Assembly: GCA_021324305.1 (NCBI GenBank) | Contig: JAJPJI010000019.1 | Coordinates: 1 to 64,000 of the forward strand | Length of the DNA stretch: 64,000 nucleotides | Direction of reading: 5' to 3' | From: Gammaproteobacteria bacterium | Lineage (GTDB): Bacteria; Pseudomonadota; Gammaproteobacteria; DSM-16500 | Shown here: positions 54,430 through 62,712 of the stretch, in pieces | Layout of the letters: each line of letters starts with the position of its first letter | How positions within the stretch are numbered: position 1 is the stretch's first letter | Notes under the pieces: generated by a model | The model's input: the letters and a program-made list of their open reading frames with translations, nothing else | Database searches by the model: none | Told to the model about the DNA's origin: nothing | Position numbers and translations under genes: made by a program

Positions 54430-55515
54430 ATGAAATCACTTTTTGTCGATCCGGATATTTCTATTGCGTCAACCATTGCATCAGAATTTTACACGTCACC
54501 AGACTGGTATGAGTTAACCAGGGAAAAAATATTTGCCCGTACCTGGCAATTCTGTCTGCATTCAGATGATTTGAGGTTGTCCAGGCAAATGATTCCATTC
54601 ACGCTTCTTCCCGGAATGCTGGATGAGCCCATTTTATTCGTGCGCGGCGATGATGAAGTCTTGCGTTGTTTAAGCAATGTATGCACGCATCGCGGTAATT
54701 TGTTGGTTGAGGCTCCATGTATGGCGGAAAAAATCCGTTGCCGCTACCATGGAAGACGTTTTAATCTCTGTGGCGACTTCATTCACATGCCTGAGTTTGA
54801 GGCGGCAAAAAATTTTCCCACCGAAAAGGAAAATCTTCCGGCTGTACCATTTGATCAAATCGGCAAATTCATTTTTGCCTCGATCTCGCCATCTGCGCTA
54901 TTTGAGGATGTATTTAGTGAAATAAAAAGACGTTTGTTCTGGCTTCCGCTTCATGAATTCCGCTTCGATCCCAATCGTTCGCGTGATTACCTGGTTCAAT
55001 CCCATTGGGCATTATATTGTGAAAACTATCTGGAAGGATTGCATATTCCATTTGTGCATCCCGCGCTGCGCAGTGTTCTTGACTATGCGAATTACACGAC
55101 TGAAATATACCGTTACGCGAATCTGCAATTGGCGCTCGCAAACAGTGGGGAAGACAGTTTCGACCTGCCAGAGGGTGCTGAGGATTATGGTAAAAATGTG
55201 GCTGCATATTATTACTGGATATTTCCCAATACCATGCTGAATTTTTATCCCTGGGGCTGTTCCGTGAATGTCGTTAAACCTCTCGGATTGTCCCTGACCA
55301 AGGTTTCGTTTCTGACATTCATACATGATGAATCCAGATTGAATCGTGGCGCCGGCGGCGAACTTGACAAAGTTGAACGTGAAGATGAAGCGGTTGTTGA
55401 ATCCGTGCAGAAAGGTATCCGTTCCAGGCTTTATCAATCCGGAAGGTATTCCCCAACCACTGAACAGGGTACGCATCATTTTCATCAGCTGCTTTGCGAG
55501 TTTTTGAATGACTGA
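54430..55515 (+). CDS. Rieske non-heme iron oxygenase, alpha subunit
   Basis: The 361-residue protein has a Rieske [2Fe-2S] domain with CTH (Cys85, His87) and CRYHG (Cys104, His107). A catalytic domain follows, with the mononuclear iron motif ENYLEGLHIPFVHP. This is the arrangement of ring-hydroxylating dioxygenases and of carnitine or betaine monooxygenases. AAGGAGG before ATG 54430 is the strongest site around, so I reject the longer frame from 54340. Its stop overlaps the permease start by 8 bases. The pairing suggests oxidation of a compound imported by the permease, perhaps an amino-acid derivative or quaternary amine. No reductase lies nearby. Confidence 0.88.
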   Translation: MKSLFVDPDISIASTIASEFYTSPDWYELTREKIFARTWQFCLHSDDLRLSRQMIPFTLLPGMLDEPILFVRGDDEVLRCLSNVCTHRGNLLVEAPCMAEKIRCRYHGRRFNLCGDFIHMPEFEAAKNFPTEKENLPAVPFDQIGKFIFASISPSALFEDVFSEIKRRLFWLPLHEFRFDPNRSRDYLVQSHWALYCENYLEGLHIPFVHPALRSVLDYANYTTEIYRYANLQLALANSGEDSFDLPEGAEDYGKNVAAYYYWIFPNTMLNFYPWGCSVNVVKPLGLSLTKVSFLTFIHDESRLNRGAGGELDKVEREDEAVVESVQKGIRSRLYQSGRYSPTTEQGTHHFHQLLCEFLND

Positions 55516-56965
55516 ATCACATATATCGGGTTCACTTCAGCGTAACCTGACTGCACGCATGCTTGGCATGATTGTTATCGGCGGTTCAGTTGGAACCGGG
55601 ATTTTTTTGGCGAGCGGAAATGCGCTTTATCTGGCAGGCCCTGGTGGTACGATGGCAGCTTATCTGGTGACAGGCATCATGGCCTATTTCCTCATGACAA
55701 GTCTGTGTGAAATGGCTGCTTTCATGCCGGTTGCCGGATCGTTTTATCATTATGCCGCCAAATTCGTCGATCCAGCGCTTGGATATGCATTGGGATGGAA
55801 TTATTGGTACAGCTGGGCTATCACTGTTGCTTCTGAAATTTCAGCGGCTTCGCTAGTCATGCATTTCTGGTTTCCTGACAGTGCTTCATTTGTCTGGTGC
55901 GCAGCATTTTTAAGCATTATCGTTGGCTTCAATGCCCTGTCCGTGCGAGTGTTTGGCACAGCAGAATACTGGTTCTCGGTAGTCAAGGTAGCGGTCATTG
56001 TCTTGTTCATCGTGGCTGGTCTTGCCATGGCTTTCGGTTTTGCACGTCAGGAACCAGTGGGATTCAGGTACTGGACCATGGGGGATGCTCCGTTTCATGG
56101 CGGCTGGCTGGCCATACTGAATGCATTCATGATTGCGGGTTTTTCATTTCAGGGTACGGAATTGATCGGAGTGGCAGCGGGCGAAAGTCAGAATCCCGGT
56201 CAGGATATTCCACGTGCAATGAAGCAGATTTTTTGGCGAATATTGTTATTTTTTGTTTTGGCAGTCTTTGTGATCAGTCTTTTGATTCCTCATACCTCTC
56301 CATTACTGGCAGGCACCGATGTGGCAATGAGTCCTTTTACTCTGGTTTTTCAGCAATATGGCATCAGTATTGCTGCCGCGCTCATCAATGCGGTGGTTCT
56401 TGTTGCGATTTTGTCGACTGGCAATGCCGGCATGTATGCTTCGACACGCATGCTTTGGCATCTGGCGAATGAAGGCCATGTGCCGATGATTTTTTCAAAA
56501 ATAAATAAAAGAGGCGTGCCTATCTACGCGCTGCTGGCAACCACCATGGTCGCCACGCTGGCATTTCTTTCATCATTATATGGAAATGGCGCAGTCTATT
56601 TTTGGCTTATTAATGCGGCAAGTCTGTCAGGTTTTATTGCCTGGATTGGCATAGCAATCAGTCATTATCGTTTTCGTAAAGCCTACATCGTGCAGGGCAA
56701 GAAATTAAGTGAATTACCTTATCTGGCTAAAGGATATCCTTTTGGCAGTCTTTGCGTATTTGCATTGTGCCTGATCATCATCGCCGGCCAGAACTATAAG
56801 GCATTTCTTGATGATCAGATAGACTGGCATGCTGTTCTGGTCAGCTATATTGGCTTGCCTGTTTTTCTTGCGCTGTGGCTTGGATTTAAATGGGTCAACA
56901 AGACAAAACTTGTCAAACTGACAGAGTGTGATTTTTGCGAATCTGTTGAGCGGCAACCTGTATGA
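55508..56965 (+). CDS. APC-superfamily amino-acid permease
   Basis: The 485-residue protein has about 12 membrane helices and the amino-acid permease start: RMLGMIVIGGSVGTGIFLASG, then AAYLVTGIMAYFLMTSLCEMAA and FQGTELIGVAAGESQNPGQDIPRAM. The last motif is shared with the AAT group (LysP/GabP/ProY). It imports an amino acid or related amine with protons. It is translationally coupled to the Rieske oxygenase, so the two likely form a uptake-and-oxidation unit. Confidence 0.92.
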   Translation: MTESHISGSLQRNLTARMLGMIVIGGSVGTGIFLASGNALYLAGPGGTMAAYLVTGIMAYFLMTSLCEMAAFMPVAGSFYHYAAKFVDPALGYALGWNYWYSWAITVASEISAASLVMHFWFPDSASFVWCAAFLSIIVGFNALSVRVFGTAEYWFSVVKVAVIVLFIVAGLAMAFGFARQEPVGFRYWTMGDAPFHGGWLAILNAFMIAGFSFQGTELIGVAAGESQNPGQDIPRAMKQIFWRILLFFVLAVFVISLLIPHTSPLLAGTDVAMSPFTLVFQQYGISIAAALINAVVLVAILSTGNAGMYASTRMLWHLANEGHVPMIFSKINKRGVPIYALLATTMVATLAFLSSLYGNGAVYFWLINAASLSGFIAWIGIAISHYRFRKAYIVQGKKLSELPYLAKGYPFGSLCVFALCLIIIAGQNYKAFLDDQIDWHAVLVSYIGLPVFLALWLGFKWVNKTKLVKLTECDFCESVERQPV

Positions 56966-57004
56966 CAGTTCAGGTGCCATGCATGTTGACCCTGAAGAGG
57001 CTGA

Positions 57005-58015
57005 TCATAAATAGGAGTGCATGTTTTTGACTTCAGGTTTTTCCTTTGCGAGTGCTTTTTTGGCTGGTTTGATATGGTTTTCCCAGAATTTAATTGCAGG
57101 ATGCGATGGTGAAAATAATGATTTAGCGAAATTTGTACGCTCTTTAATAGCGTTGACCCATCCTTGGTATTTTTCAAAGAAAGCTATCAGCCTCTGTACT
57201 GAAGGAGGTGAAGGGCTGTTACTGTTGTCAGGCGTCAAAGGGGGTAGTAAAGTTTCACAGCCTTCGGTAAGCATGATATAAAAATGATAATCCCTTTTTA
57301 ATCGGGCATATCTGGGATGGCTTTTGTTCTTCTTATCTTTTAACCAATTCCTTGCGTCAGACATGTCAAAATCGATAGTAAATGTATCGCCGTGCACTAT
57401 CGTTTTTATCTTGCTTTGCAATTCAACGTGCAGTGCGTTTGCCTGCAGTCTGCATTGGGCATACAGTGATATCAGTCTGACATGGCTACTGTCGTCTTTC
57501 ATTGATGTAATCTTGTTTGTCAACATGGGGGTGATGGCACCATTCTCGAGGCGCATCTCGTTTCTTGTTTCATAAGCGGCTGCTTCCCGAATGATGTTGA
57601 CGAGATGATCCTGTTTTTTTCTGGTGTCTTCTTCCTCGGTTTTTTGTGGATTTGGCGCAGGAATTAATGCTTGACCGGATTTATAAATGACGCCGGTAAA
57701 TATAACAACCTCACGATCAGTTTTATTAGTCAAATACAATGTCACGCATTCATTATCTGTTCTGGATTTGTTGACATATCTGTAATCTGATTCATCCAGG
57801 ATCAGATTTCCTGATTCATCAAACAGATTTTCAGAATCAAGTTCGGTCAGATTCGGGTTTTTCATATCACTGGTTCTTCTTATTATCCCTGCCATCCTGA
57901 CGGCGTCATCGATTTCTTCCTCTGAGCTCATGATATGCTGCAGATTATTCAGGTATGCGTATGTTAGTTCCTCGGGCGTATATTTTATCAGCTCATTGCT
58001 GTTTCGGCTTTTCAT
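57005..58015 (-). CDS. hypothetical soluble protein, candidate effector
   Basis: The 336-residue product is mostly charged and helical. It begins MKSRNSNELIKYTPEELTYA and has an acidic centre (DLDE-type ENLFDESGNLILDESDY). A beta-rich piece VTLYLTNKTDREVVIFTGVIY follows, and the C-terminal region contains PPLTPDNSNSPSPPS and a Lys-rich end (KPAKKALAKEKPEV). No signal peptide or membrane segment is seen. I recognise no domain. GGAG lies 7 bases before the ATG. The composition resembles Dot/Icm effectors but proves nothing. Confidence 0.55.
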   Translation of the reverse strand: MKSRNSNELIKYTPEELTYAYLNNLQHIMSSEEEIDDAVRMAGIIRRTSDMKNPNLTELDSENLFDESGNLILDESDYRYVNKSRTDNECVTLYLTNKTDREVVIFTGVIYKSGQALIPAPNPQKTEEEDTRKKQDHLVNIIREAAAYETRNEMRLENGAITPMLTNKITSMKDDSSHVRLISLYAQCRLQANALHVELQSKIKTIVHGDTFTIDFDMSDARNWLKDKKNKSHPRYARLKRDYHFYIMLTEGCETLLPPLTPDNSNSPSPPSVQRLIAFFEKYQGWVNAIKERTNFAKSLFSPSHPAIKFWENHIKPAKKALAKEKPEVKNMHSYL

Positions 58016-58097
58016 TCAATATCTCCATGAGATTCGTTATATTATAATCAAATTTAATCATGCTGGGGGCATTCTAATAAAATGATACGGCAAAAAA

Positions 58098-58117
58098 AAA
58101 GCCTCCGAAGAGGCTTT
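58098..58117 (-). terminator. rho-independent terminator
   Basis: AAAGCCTC-CGAA-GAGGCTTT forms an 8-bp stem with a 4-base loop. On the minus strand it is followed by a run of T (complement of the nine A bases at its left). It ends the OmpA-like barrel gene at 58173. Confidence 0.85.
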
Positions 58118-58172
58118 AAAATGCATCAACGACCAGGAGAGTGAAAGCCGTTTTTGCAGAAAATGAATCAAG

Positions 58173-58640
58173 TTAATCAAATTTATAAAGCACACCCACT
58201 CCGTATTGGTTGGTATTGATGTTGGCCGTATGTACGTATTCACCACGTACGTCCCAGTTTTTGGCTACATTCGTCTGTAAGCCCAGGCCAAGTTGTGTAC
58301 CAAAGAGAACGCCATGTGAATTTGAATAATGGGTAGTTTCGATACCTGCACGAGCATATGCCATGGTATTACTATTAATATAAATACCCGGAATAATACT
58401 CGCGCCCACACCATAATTCACATGATCAAGCTGGCTATAGCCTATATCCTCAAGGTTCACTTCGCCGCCAAGATAATATTGCTGCTTTGCACCAATCGTT
58501 GTCCCGTATCCGCCAAAAATGTTCAGTGTTGATTTATTGCCCGCACCAATGCCAGCCCCCACGTATGGCGTGGCCTTGGCGAAGACAATACTTGAACTTG
58601 AAGCGAAAATCATACATGCTACTACTGTTTTGTTAAACAT
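58173..58640 (-). CDS. small outer-membrane beta-barrel protein
   Basis: The 155-residue precursor has a signal peptide ending near IVFAKA. The rest is an eight-strand-type barrel with alternating aromatic residues (ATPYVGAGIGAG, QYYLGGEVNL, GVLFGTQLGLGLQT, YGVGVLYKFD). It ends in a hydrophobic, near-aromatic residue pattern typical of barrels. It resembles porin-like OmpA/opacity-type proteins. ATG 58640 has AAGGAAG at 8 bases; a TTG two codons upstream is in frame but unlikely. Strong terminators flank it. Confidence 0.75.
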   Translation of the reverse strand: MFNKTVVACMIFASSSSIVFAKATPYVGAGIGAGNKSTLNIFGGYGTTIGAKQQYYLGGEVNLEDIGYSQLDHVNYGVGASIIPGIYINSNTMAYARAGIETTHYSNSHGVLFGTQLGLGLQTNVAKNWDVRGEYVHTANINTNQYGVGVLYKFD

Positions 58641-58663
58641 ACGCAAAACTTCCTTATGTAAGA

Positions 58664-58693
58664 AGCCCTCGGTAATTGCAGTTATCGAGGGCT
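58664..58693. terminator. hairpin between the two small envelope genes
   Basis: AGCCCTCG (58664-58671) and CGAGGGCT (58686-58693) form an 8-bp stem with a 14-base loop directly beyond the stop of the gene at 58700. The T-run is short, so termination is likely but partial. Confidence 0.55.
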
Positions 58694-58699
58694 AATATT

Positions 58700-59089
58700 T
58701 TAGTCAATTCTGCGATAGTCGCATGATACGTAAATATTTCCCCCGTTAGCGTTGGACCCGAATTCATTCGTGATCACAAGCTTGCCTTCCGGATCGGCAT
58801 AATGGCCTTCGGTATGGGAGTTGTCTTTTAGTACAACGGGTAATTCAACCTTGCGTGTTGCGTCTTTGTATTCCCATTCAGCGGAGGTGATCGCATCAGT
58901 ATCTGGTTCCGCTTTGCAGACCAGGACTTTTTTTTGCGGATCAAATTGATATCTGACATATATCTTGCTGGCTGGTTTGATTTCAATATTTGAAAACGGT
59001 GCATCATAAAAGATATCGCCTTTCGCCTGAGCGATTCCAAAAGACATCAATGTAAGAGGTAATGTAAGCATATACTTTGCTGGTTTCAT
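58700..59089 (-). CDS. small secreted protein
   Basis: The 129-residue precursor has a signal peptide (MKPAKYMLTLPLTLMSFGIAQA). The mature part is beta-rich (KIYVRYQFDPQKKVLVCK, then KLVITNEFGS and YVSCDYRRID) with two Cys that may pair. I recognise no family. ATG 59089 has AAGGA at 9 bases; the ATG two codons upstream (59095) has it too close. The barrel gene lies downstream on the same strand. Confidence 0.6.
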   Translation of the reverse strand: MKPAKYMLTLPLTLMSFGIAQAKGDIFYDAPFSNIEIKPASKIYVRYQFDPQKKVLVCKAEPDTDAITSAEWEYKDATRKVELPVVLKDNSHTEGHYADPEGKLVITNEFGSNANGGNIYVSCDYRRID

Positions 59090-59185
59090 AAACATACTTC
59101 CTTATTCCTTATTCATGTTGCAACTCATTTGATTGTTCGTTACTTCTGATCCTGATTTTCACGGTTCTCTTTTGTATTCACCTCC

Positions 59186-59413
59186 TTAACTGTTAGATTC
59201 CAGTTCAGTTTCACTACGGTATTCCAATATGTCACTAGGTTGGCAAACCAGGTAGGTGCAAATGGCATCCAGCGTTGATAAGCGTATGGCTTTCGCTTTT
59301 CCTGTCTTTAGGATAGACAGGTTTTGTTCAGTGATACCAATTGCTTCCGCTAATTCTTTCGAGCGTATTTTGCGCTTGGCAAGCATTACATCTAAATTCA
59401 CAATAATAGGCAT
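59186..59413 (-). CDS. YozG-type XRE regulator
   Basis: The 75-residue protein is one helix-turn-helix of the small YozG type: NLDVMLAKRKIRSKELAEAIG and ITEQNLSILKTGKAKAIRLSTL, then DAICTYLVCQPSDILEY. Such regulators are almost always paired with a DUF2975 membrane protein, as here, 12 bases upstream. The pair is a conserved two-gene module of unknown output. Confidence 0.9.
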   Translation of the reverse strand: MPIIVNLDVMLAKRKIRSKELAEAIGITEQNLSILKTGKAKAIRLSTLDAICTYLVCQPSDILEYRSETELESNS

Positions 59414-59425
59414 AGTCAGCTCGAA

Positions 59426-59962
59426 TTAAATTGTCAGTTGTTGTTCATCATGCAGCTTCGCGCCTTCAGTCATGATCCAGGAAATAAGTATGATGACCAG
59501 GGCTGTTAACATGAGGCCCAAATTGGTTCCGGTGATGATCATGGTGGCGTATCGAAAACCAGGCGGATTTCCTGAGGTCAGGATAAAGCCGAGTATGAAA
59601 TCAGAAAATGGCCTGATGATTTGCTCCAGTAATAATGCATAGCCGGCATTGCGAATGTAGCGGACATTATTAGCCGAAAAAAATTCAAGACGTTCATATA
59701 AGCCAAACAGTTTAATTAGGAAATACAAGACCATGAGTTTAATCATGGTCGGGATCATGGTGACGACAAAACCGGCAATTTTGGTATTGAGATCGAGCTT
59801 GTAAGCAATATTGTCCTGATAGACGCGTGGAATGACGTTGAACCAGCTGTCAATGGGGGCATAAACCCAGCCAATGACTTGCATGCAGAGCATGCAGACA
59901 AAAATGATCTGGAAGAGTAACCTGAAGAACAGGCTGACATACTTGATCTTGTTCATTTCCAC
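59426..59962 (-). CDS. DUF2975 membrane protein
   Basis: The 178-residue protein has four membrane helices with the DUF2975 pattern: FFRLLFQIIFVCMLCMQVIG, then MIKLMVLYFLIKLFGLYERLEFFS and LGLMLTALVIILISWIM. The segment LFGLYERLEFFSANNVRYIRNAGYALL is typical (shown here in parts). The GTG at 59962 follows GGAG; an ATG two codons later is also possible. Paired with the XRE regulator downstream, it may sense a membrane signal and change the regulator's activity. Confidence 0.85.
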   Translation of the reverse strand: MEMNKIKYVSLFFRLLFQIIFVCMLCMQVIGWVYAPIDSWFNVIPRVYQDNIAYKLDLNTKIAGFVVTMIPTMIKLMVLYFLIKLFGLYERLEFFSANNVRYIRNAGYALLLEQIIRPFSDFILGFILTSGNPPGFRYATMIITGTNLGLMLTALVIILISWIMTEGAKLHDEQQLTI

Positions 59963-60136
59963 ATATTCTCCATTCCGTTATGGATAAACAATATAATATT
60001 AATTATCGTAAATCAATAAGAATTGTTAGATTTTAATAATTATTTTTGAATGAAATTAACTGATTATATAATGACCAATCAGTACGGTGGAGGGGTAAGT
60101 AAATCATTGCCGGTGGTCGAGGCCGCAATCTAGAGG

Positions 60137-60152
60137 TTAATCAAGCCTTAAT
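60137..60152 (+). promoter_or_regulatory. PmrA-box-like repeat before paralogue B
   Basis: TTAAT at 60137 and at 60148 repeat at 11-bp spacing, about 75-90 bases before ATG 60227. It matches the layout upstream of the related gene at 14045 and of the SET gene at 17728. Confidence 0.35.
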
Positions 60153-60226
60153 TCTCATGTGGTATGGTATGCCGAAAATTCGGCTGTCTATCGCGTGTTA
60201 TATCAAAAGAAAAGAGCAAGCAAAAA

Positions 60227-61240
60227 ATGATTGTGACAAGAAAAATAAATAAAACGAATCCAGAGCGCGCATTTCGGTTTTATCTCCCCAAGACCTATTT
60301 TGTGAATTATCTCGCGGATACTTCTCATTACAAACATAACGTCATCAGTGATGAGTATGACTCAGATTCAATTCCGGATGCTCCCTATTTTTGGACCAGT
60401 GAACTGACTTCCTGCATAGGGATAGGGCTGGTTAAAAAAAGCAAGCCAGACATGCCGGCATCAATTGGTGTTTATCATTCAAATGGAGAGCATTCCATTC
60501 ATCATGAAGAAGGCAACAAAAAGCTTGCCGCCGCCTTGATTTCATTTTTACATGACTGTGATGATACAAGTGATGTCCGTGTGATCATCGCATTCAATGA
60601 GCAGATACATAGTGATGAGAGAACGAGATACAGTCTGGATATCAAATCGGTCAAGGAACTTCTGGATCAGTGCTGCGTAGCATTGAGCAAGCAGGCAATT
60701 CCAGCGGATAATTATGCTGCCTATCTTGGCAGCACAACGTTTTATCTGACAAACACAGGTAACTATGGCAGTCTGCATGATATCATCGCAGACAAACGAT
60801 TATTCAACAGGCTTGAGAGCCTGATACTGAACCATGATTTTGAGCTCGGCTTGTTCCATCAGGACATGTATCAGAAGAAGCCTGTGTCTTCTGGGGCAAA
60901 AAAAATCCTTGAATTGCTGGATATAGCCAAACAGCAAGATTTTGATTCTATCTTTCAGGCAATGTCCATCTTTGATGAAATTCTACGGATTGCAGAACAA
61001 CAGTTACTGGCAATGCATACTCTTTTCAATTTGCAAAAATCTTCAACCAGACTTCTATACTTGAAGATTACTGCCTGGGATCCGCTATTGAATCAGCCGT
61101 CTGAAATCCTCTTGAATGAATGGCTGGCGACGCATTCCTATCACCTGTCACCATCATTGAAAAAGCTGGTATTGTTGGATAATCATAGTCTGGATGACTC
61201 ATTGCGGCAGTCAAAATCAGAATCACGTAAGATGATGTGA
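60227..61240 (+). CDS. CheD/CNF-like Cys-His protein, paralogue B (candidate effector deamidase)
   Basis: The 337-residue protein is a full-length paralogue of the one at 13008-14045. It shows TSELTSCIGIGL with Thr57 and Cys63, and YHSNGEH with His84, the same Cys-His spacing of 21. The blocks AFNEQIHSDERTRYSLDI, TFYLTNTGNYGS and AWDPLLNQPSEI also match. The first motif aligns without gaps to the CheD active site (Thr, Ser, Cys). I chose ATG 60227, which fits the paralogue's start and lacks only a strong ribosome-binding site; an ATG at 60164 adds 21 residues. Two copies 46 kb apart, each with a similar upstream TTAA repeat, suggest duplicated effectors. Deamidase activity is inferred. Confidence 0.6.
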   Translation: MIVTRKINKTNPERAFRFYLPKTYFVNYLADTSHYKHNVISDEYDSDSIPDAPYFWTSELTSCIGIGLVKKSKPDMPASIGVYHSNGEHSIHHEEGNKKLAAALISFLHDCDDTSDVRVIIAFNEQIHSDERTRYSLDIKSVKELLDQCCVALSKQAIPADNYAAYLGSTTFYLTNTGNYGSLHDIIADKRLFNRLESLILNHDFELGLFHQDMYQKKPVSSGAKKILELLDIAKQQDFDSIFQAMSIFDEILRIAEQQLLAMHTLFNLQKSSTRLLYLKITAWDPLLNQPSEILLNEWLATHSYHLSPSLKKLVLLDNHSLDDSLRQSKSESRKMM

Positions 61241-61270
61241 CGAAATAAGCGAATAAGAGGTATGGCACAC

Positions 61271-61287
61271 GGGGCCAGAAAGGCCCC
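61271..61287. terminator. GC-rich hairpin between convergent genes
   Basis: GGGGCC-AGAAA-GGCCCC forms a very stable 6-bp stem between paralogue B and the VirK gene. There is no T-run, so it may slow rather than end transcription. Confidence 0.45.
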
Positions 61288-61302
61288 ATATGCTGGCGAC
61301 AC

Positions 61303-61731
61303 TCAGACGTAAATCCTGGCGCTTTCATCCAGTTTGCAGGTAAAGGTTAGTTTTTCATTCAATGGCTTGAAATCTCCTGCATTTAAAGGTGTGTCAGACA
61401 TGACCACTGTGTTGTCATTCGAGATAGTGTATCGAGTGAATTCATAAACCGGTTTTGACGGGAATGCCGGATTGTTGAGTGTGAAATGCAATAAGGACGC
61501 GGCGATATATCCGGCATCATCATTGATGGCAATCTCGTTGGGTGAATAAAGGCCCAGATAACTTGGCATGTGAGCATTCTTTGAAGATGTTGCGCATTTT
61601 GAGAAATCAATAAAAATGCGTATTGATTTGCCTGCAACGACGGCGGATTTAACCTGATCATAATTGTGTAACTGATCTGCGAAGCTGGTGGATGCGAAAA
61701 GCAGGGCAGTGGCAAATAATAATTTATTCAT
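61303..61731 (-). CDS. VirK family secreted protein
   Basis: The 142-residue precursor has a signal peptide (MNKLLFATALLFASTSFA) and the VirK family pattern: YDQVKSAVVAGKSIRIFIDFSKC near the start of the mature part, and a late FTCK. The family is named after Agrobacterium VirK and occurs in Legionella and Coxiella; its function is unknown. AAAGGA precedes the start. Two Cys may pair. It lies near paralogue B but is convergent with it. Confidence 0.7.
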   Translation of the reverse strand: MNKLLFATALLFASTSFADQLHNYDQVKSAVVAGKSIRIFIDFSKCATSSKNAHMPSYLGLYSPNEIAINDDAGYIAASLLHFTLNNPAFPSKPVYEFTRYTISNDNTVVMSDTPLNAGDFKPLNEKLTFTCKLDESARIYV

Positions 61732-62088
61732 GATAGCTGTCCTTTAACAATTGTCCTGTGAAAGAAAAACGGGATGGTGGTCCCAAAAACCGCGTCATTA
61801 TATCAGTCATTTTTTATCATGTCATAGAGCTTAAATGAAAATATTTCATGGACTTATGTAAAAAATTCATGGGTGACGTAAAACGAAACTGGCGATCATG
61901 CCAGGCGAAACTGCGCTAATTCAATTGATAGACAATGAATTTGGTTTGTACTTTGGCGGCAGTTGAAAGAATTTGAGTCGCCTATATATAGCATTTCAGT
62001 CGCCTGCGCTAATAGGCCATCCAGATTGCGATTGCGTCCCTGCCACTGTGTTATTAAACACAAGTGACAAATTCGGAGATAATTAATC
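61732..62088. other. gene-free stretch between VirK and cupin genes
   Basis: These 357 bases separate divergent genes. AGTCGCCT occurs twice (near 61975 and 62000), and the ends carry ribosome-binding sites for the flanking genes. I see no supported gene or strong hairpin. Confidence 0.45.
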
Positions 62089-62601
62089 ATGAACGAAAAA
62101 ATATCTATCATCAGTATGCATGATGTTCCAACAATCCCGCGCCGTGTTGTCACTGGGCATAAAAATGGTGTGGCAACAATTATTCAGGATGAGCTGGTCA
62201 GGAATGTCACGACGCACGAATCCGGGTTTGTGATATCAGATGTCTGGGCAACCGATGCCATGCCTGCCAAACTGGATAAATCAGCGGTAATTGCAGATTC
62301 ATTATTTCCAGTGCTGCAAAAGAATGGAACGTTATTCCGTTACGTGCATATTCCACCAGACTCTGTTGTGAAGCAGCATTTTCCATCCAGGCCTGATGCA
62401 CCGCATCCTCTCATGCATAAAACAGAAACACTGGATTACATTATCATTCTTTCAGGTGAAGTGTATTTGATGATGGAAGATACGGAGACATTATTGAAAC
62501 CTGGGGACATTGTCATACAGAGCGCAACCAATCATGCCTGGAGCAATCGAACAAATACACCCTGTATTCAGCTTGCCATATTGCTAGATGCCAGTGAGTA
62601 A
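62089..62601 (+). CDS. cupin-domain protein
   Basis: The 170-residue protein has one cupin barrel in its C-terminal half: TLDYIIILSGEVYLMMED, LLKPGDIVIQSATNHAWSN. The HKTETLDYIIILSG motif carries the usual metal-binding His/Glu pattern of cupin motif 1 (His then Glu), and NHAW that of motif 2. It is close to quercetinase-like or ectoine-synthase-like cupins. No regulator or partner is adjacent. GGAG lies 10 bases before the ATG. Confidence 0.8.
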   Translation: MNEKISIISMHDVPTIPRRVVTGHKNGVATIIQDELVRNVTTHESGFVISDVWATDAMPAKLDKSAVIADSLFPVLQKNGTLFRYVHIPPDSVVKQHFPSRPDAPHPLMHKTETLDYIIILSGEVYLMMEDTETLLKPGDIVIQSATNHAWSNRTNTPCIQLAILLDASE

Positions 62602-62712
62602 TTTATTACAAAGAATTTCAATGTCTGTCTGGTAACAGTGATATCATGATATTCTGTCTGAATCCAATTGGCTGCCAGGCAGCTTAATACTTTATGGAAG
62701 GAATTTTATAAC

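Noticed and set aside
55897-56472. 191-codon frame overlapping the permease in another frame
   Set aside because: Cys/Ser-rich translation of a membrane-protein gene; the true frame has 12 helices and permease motifs.
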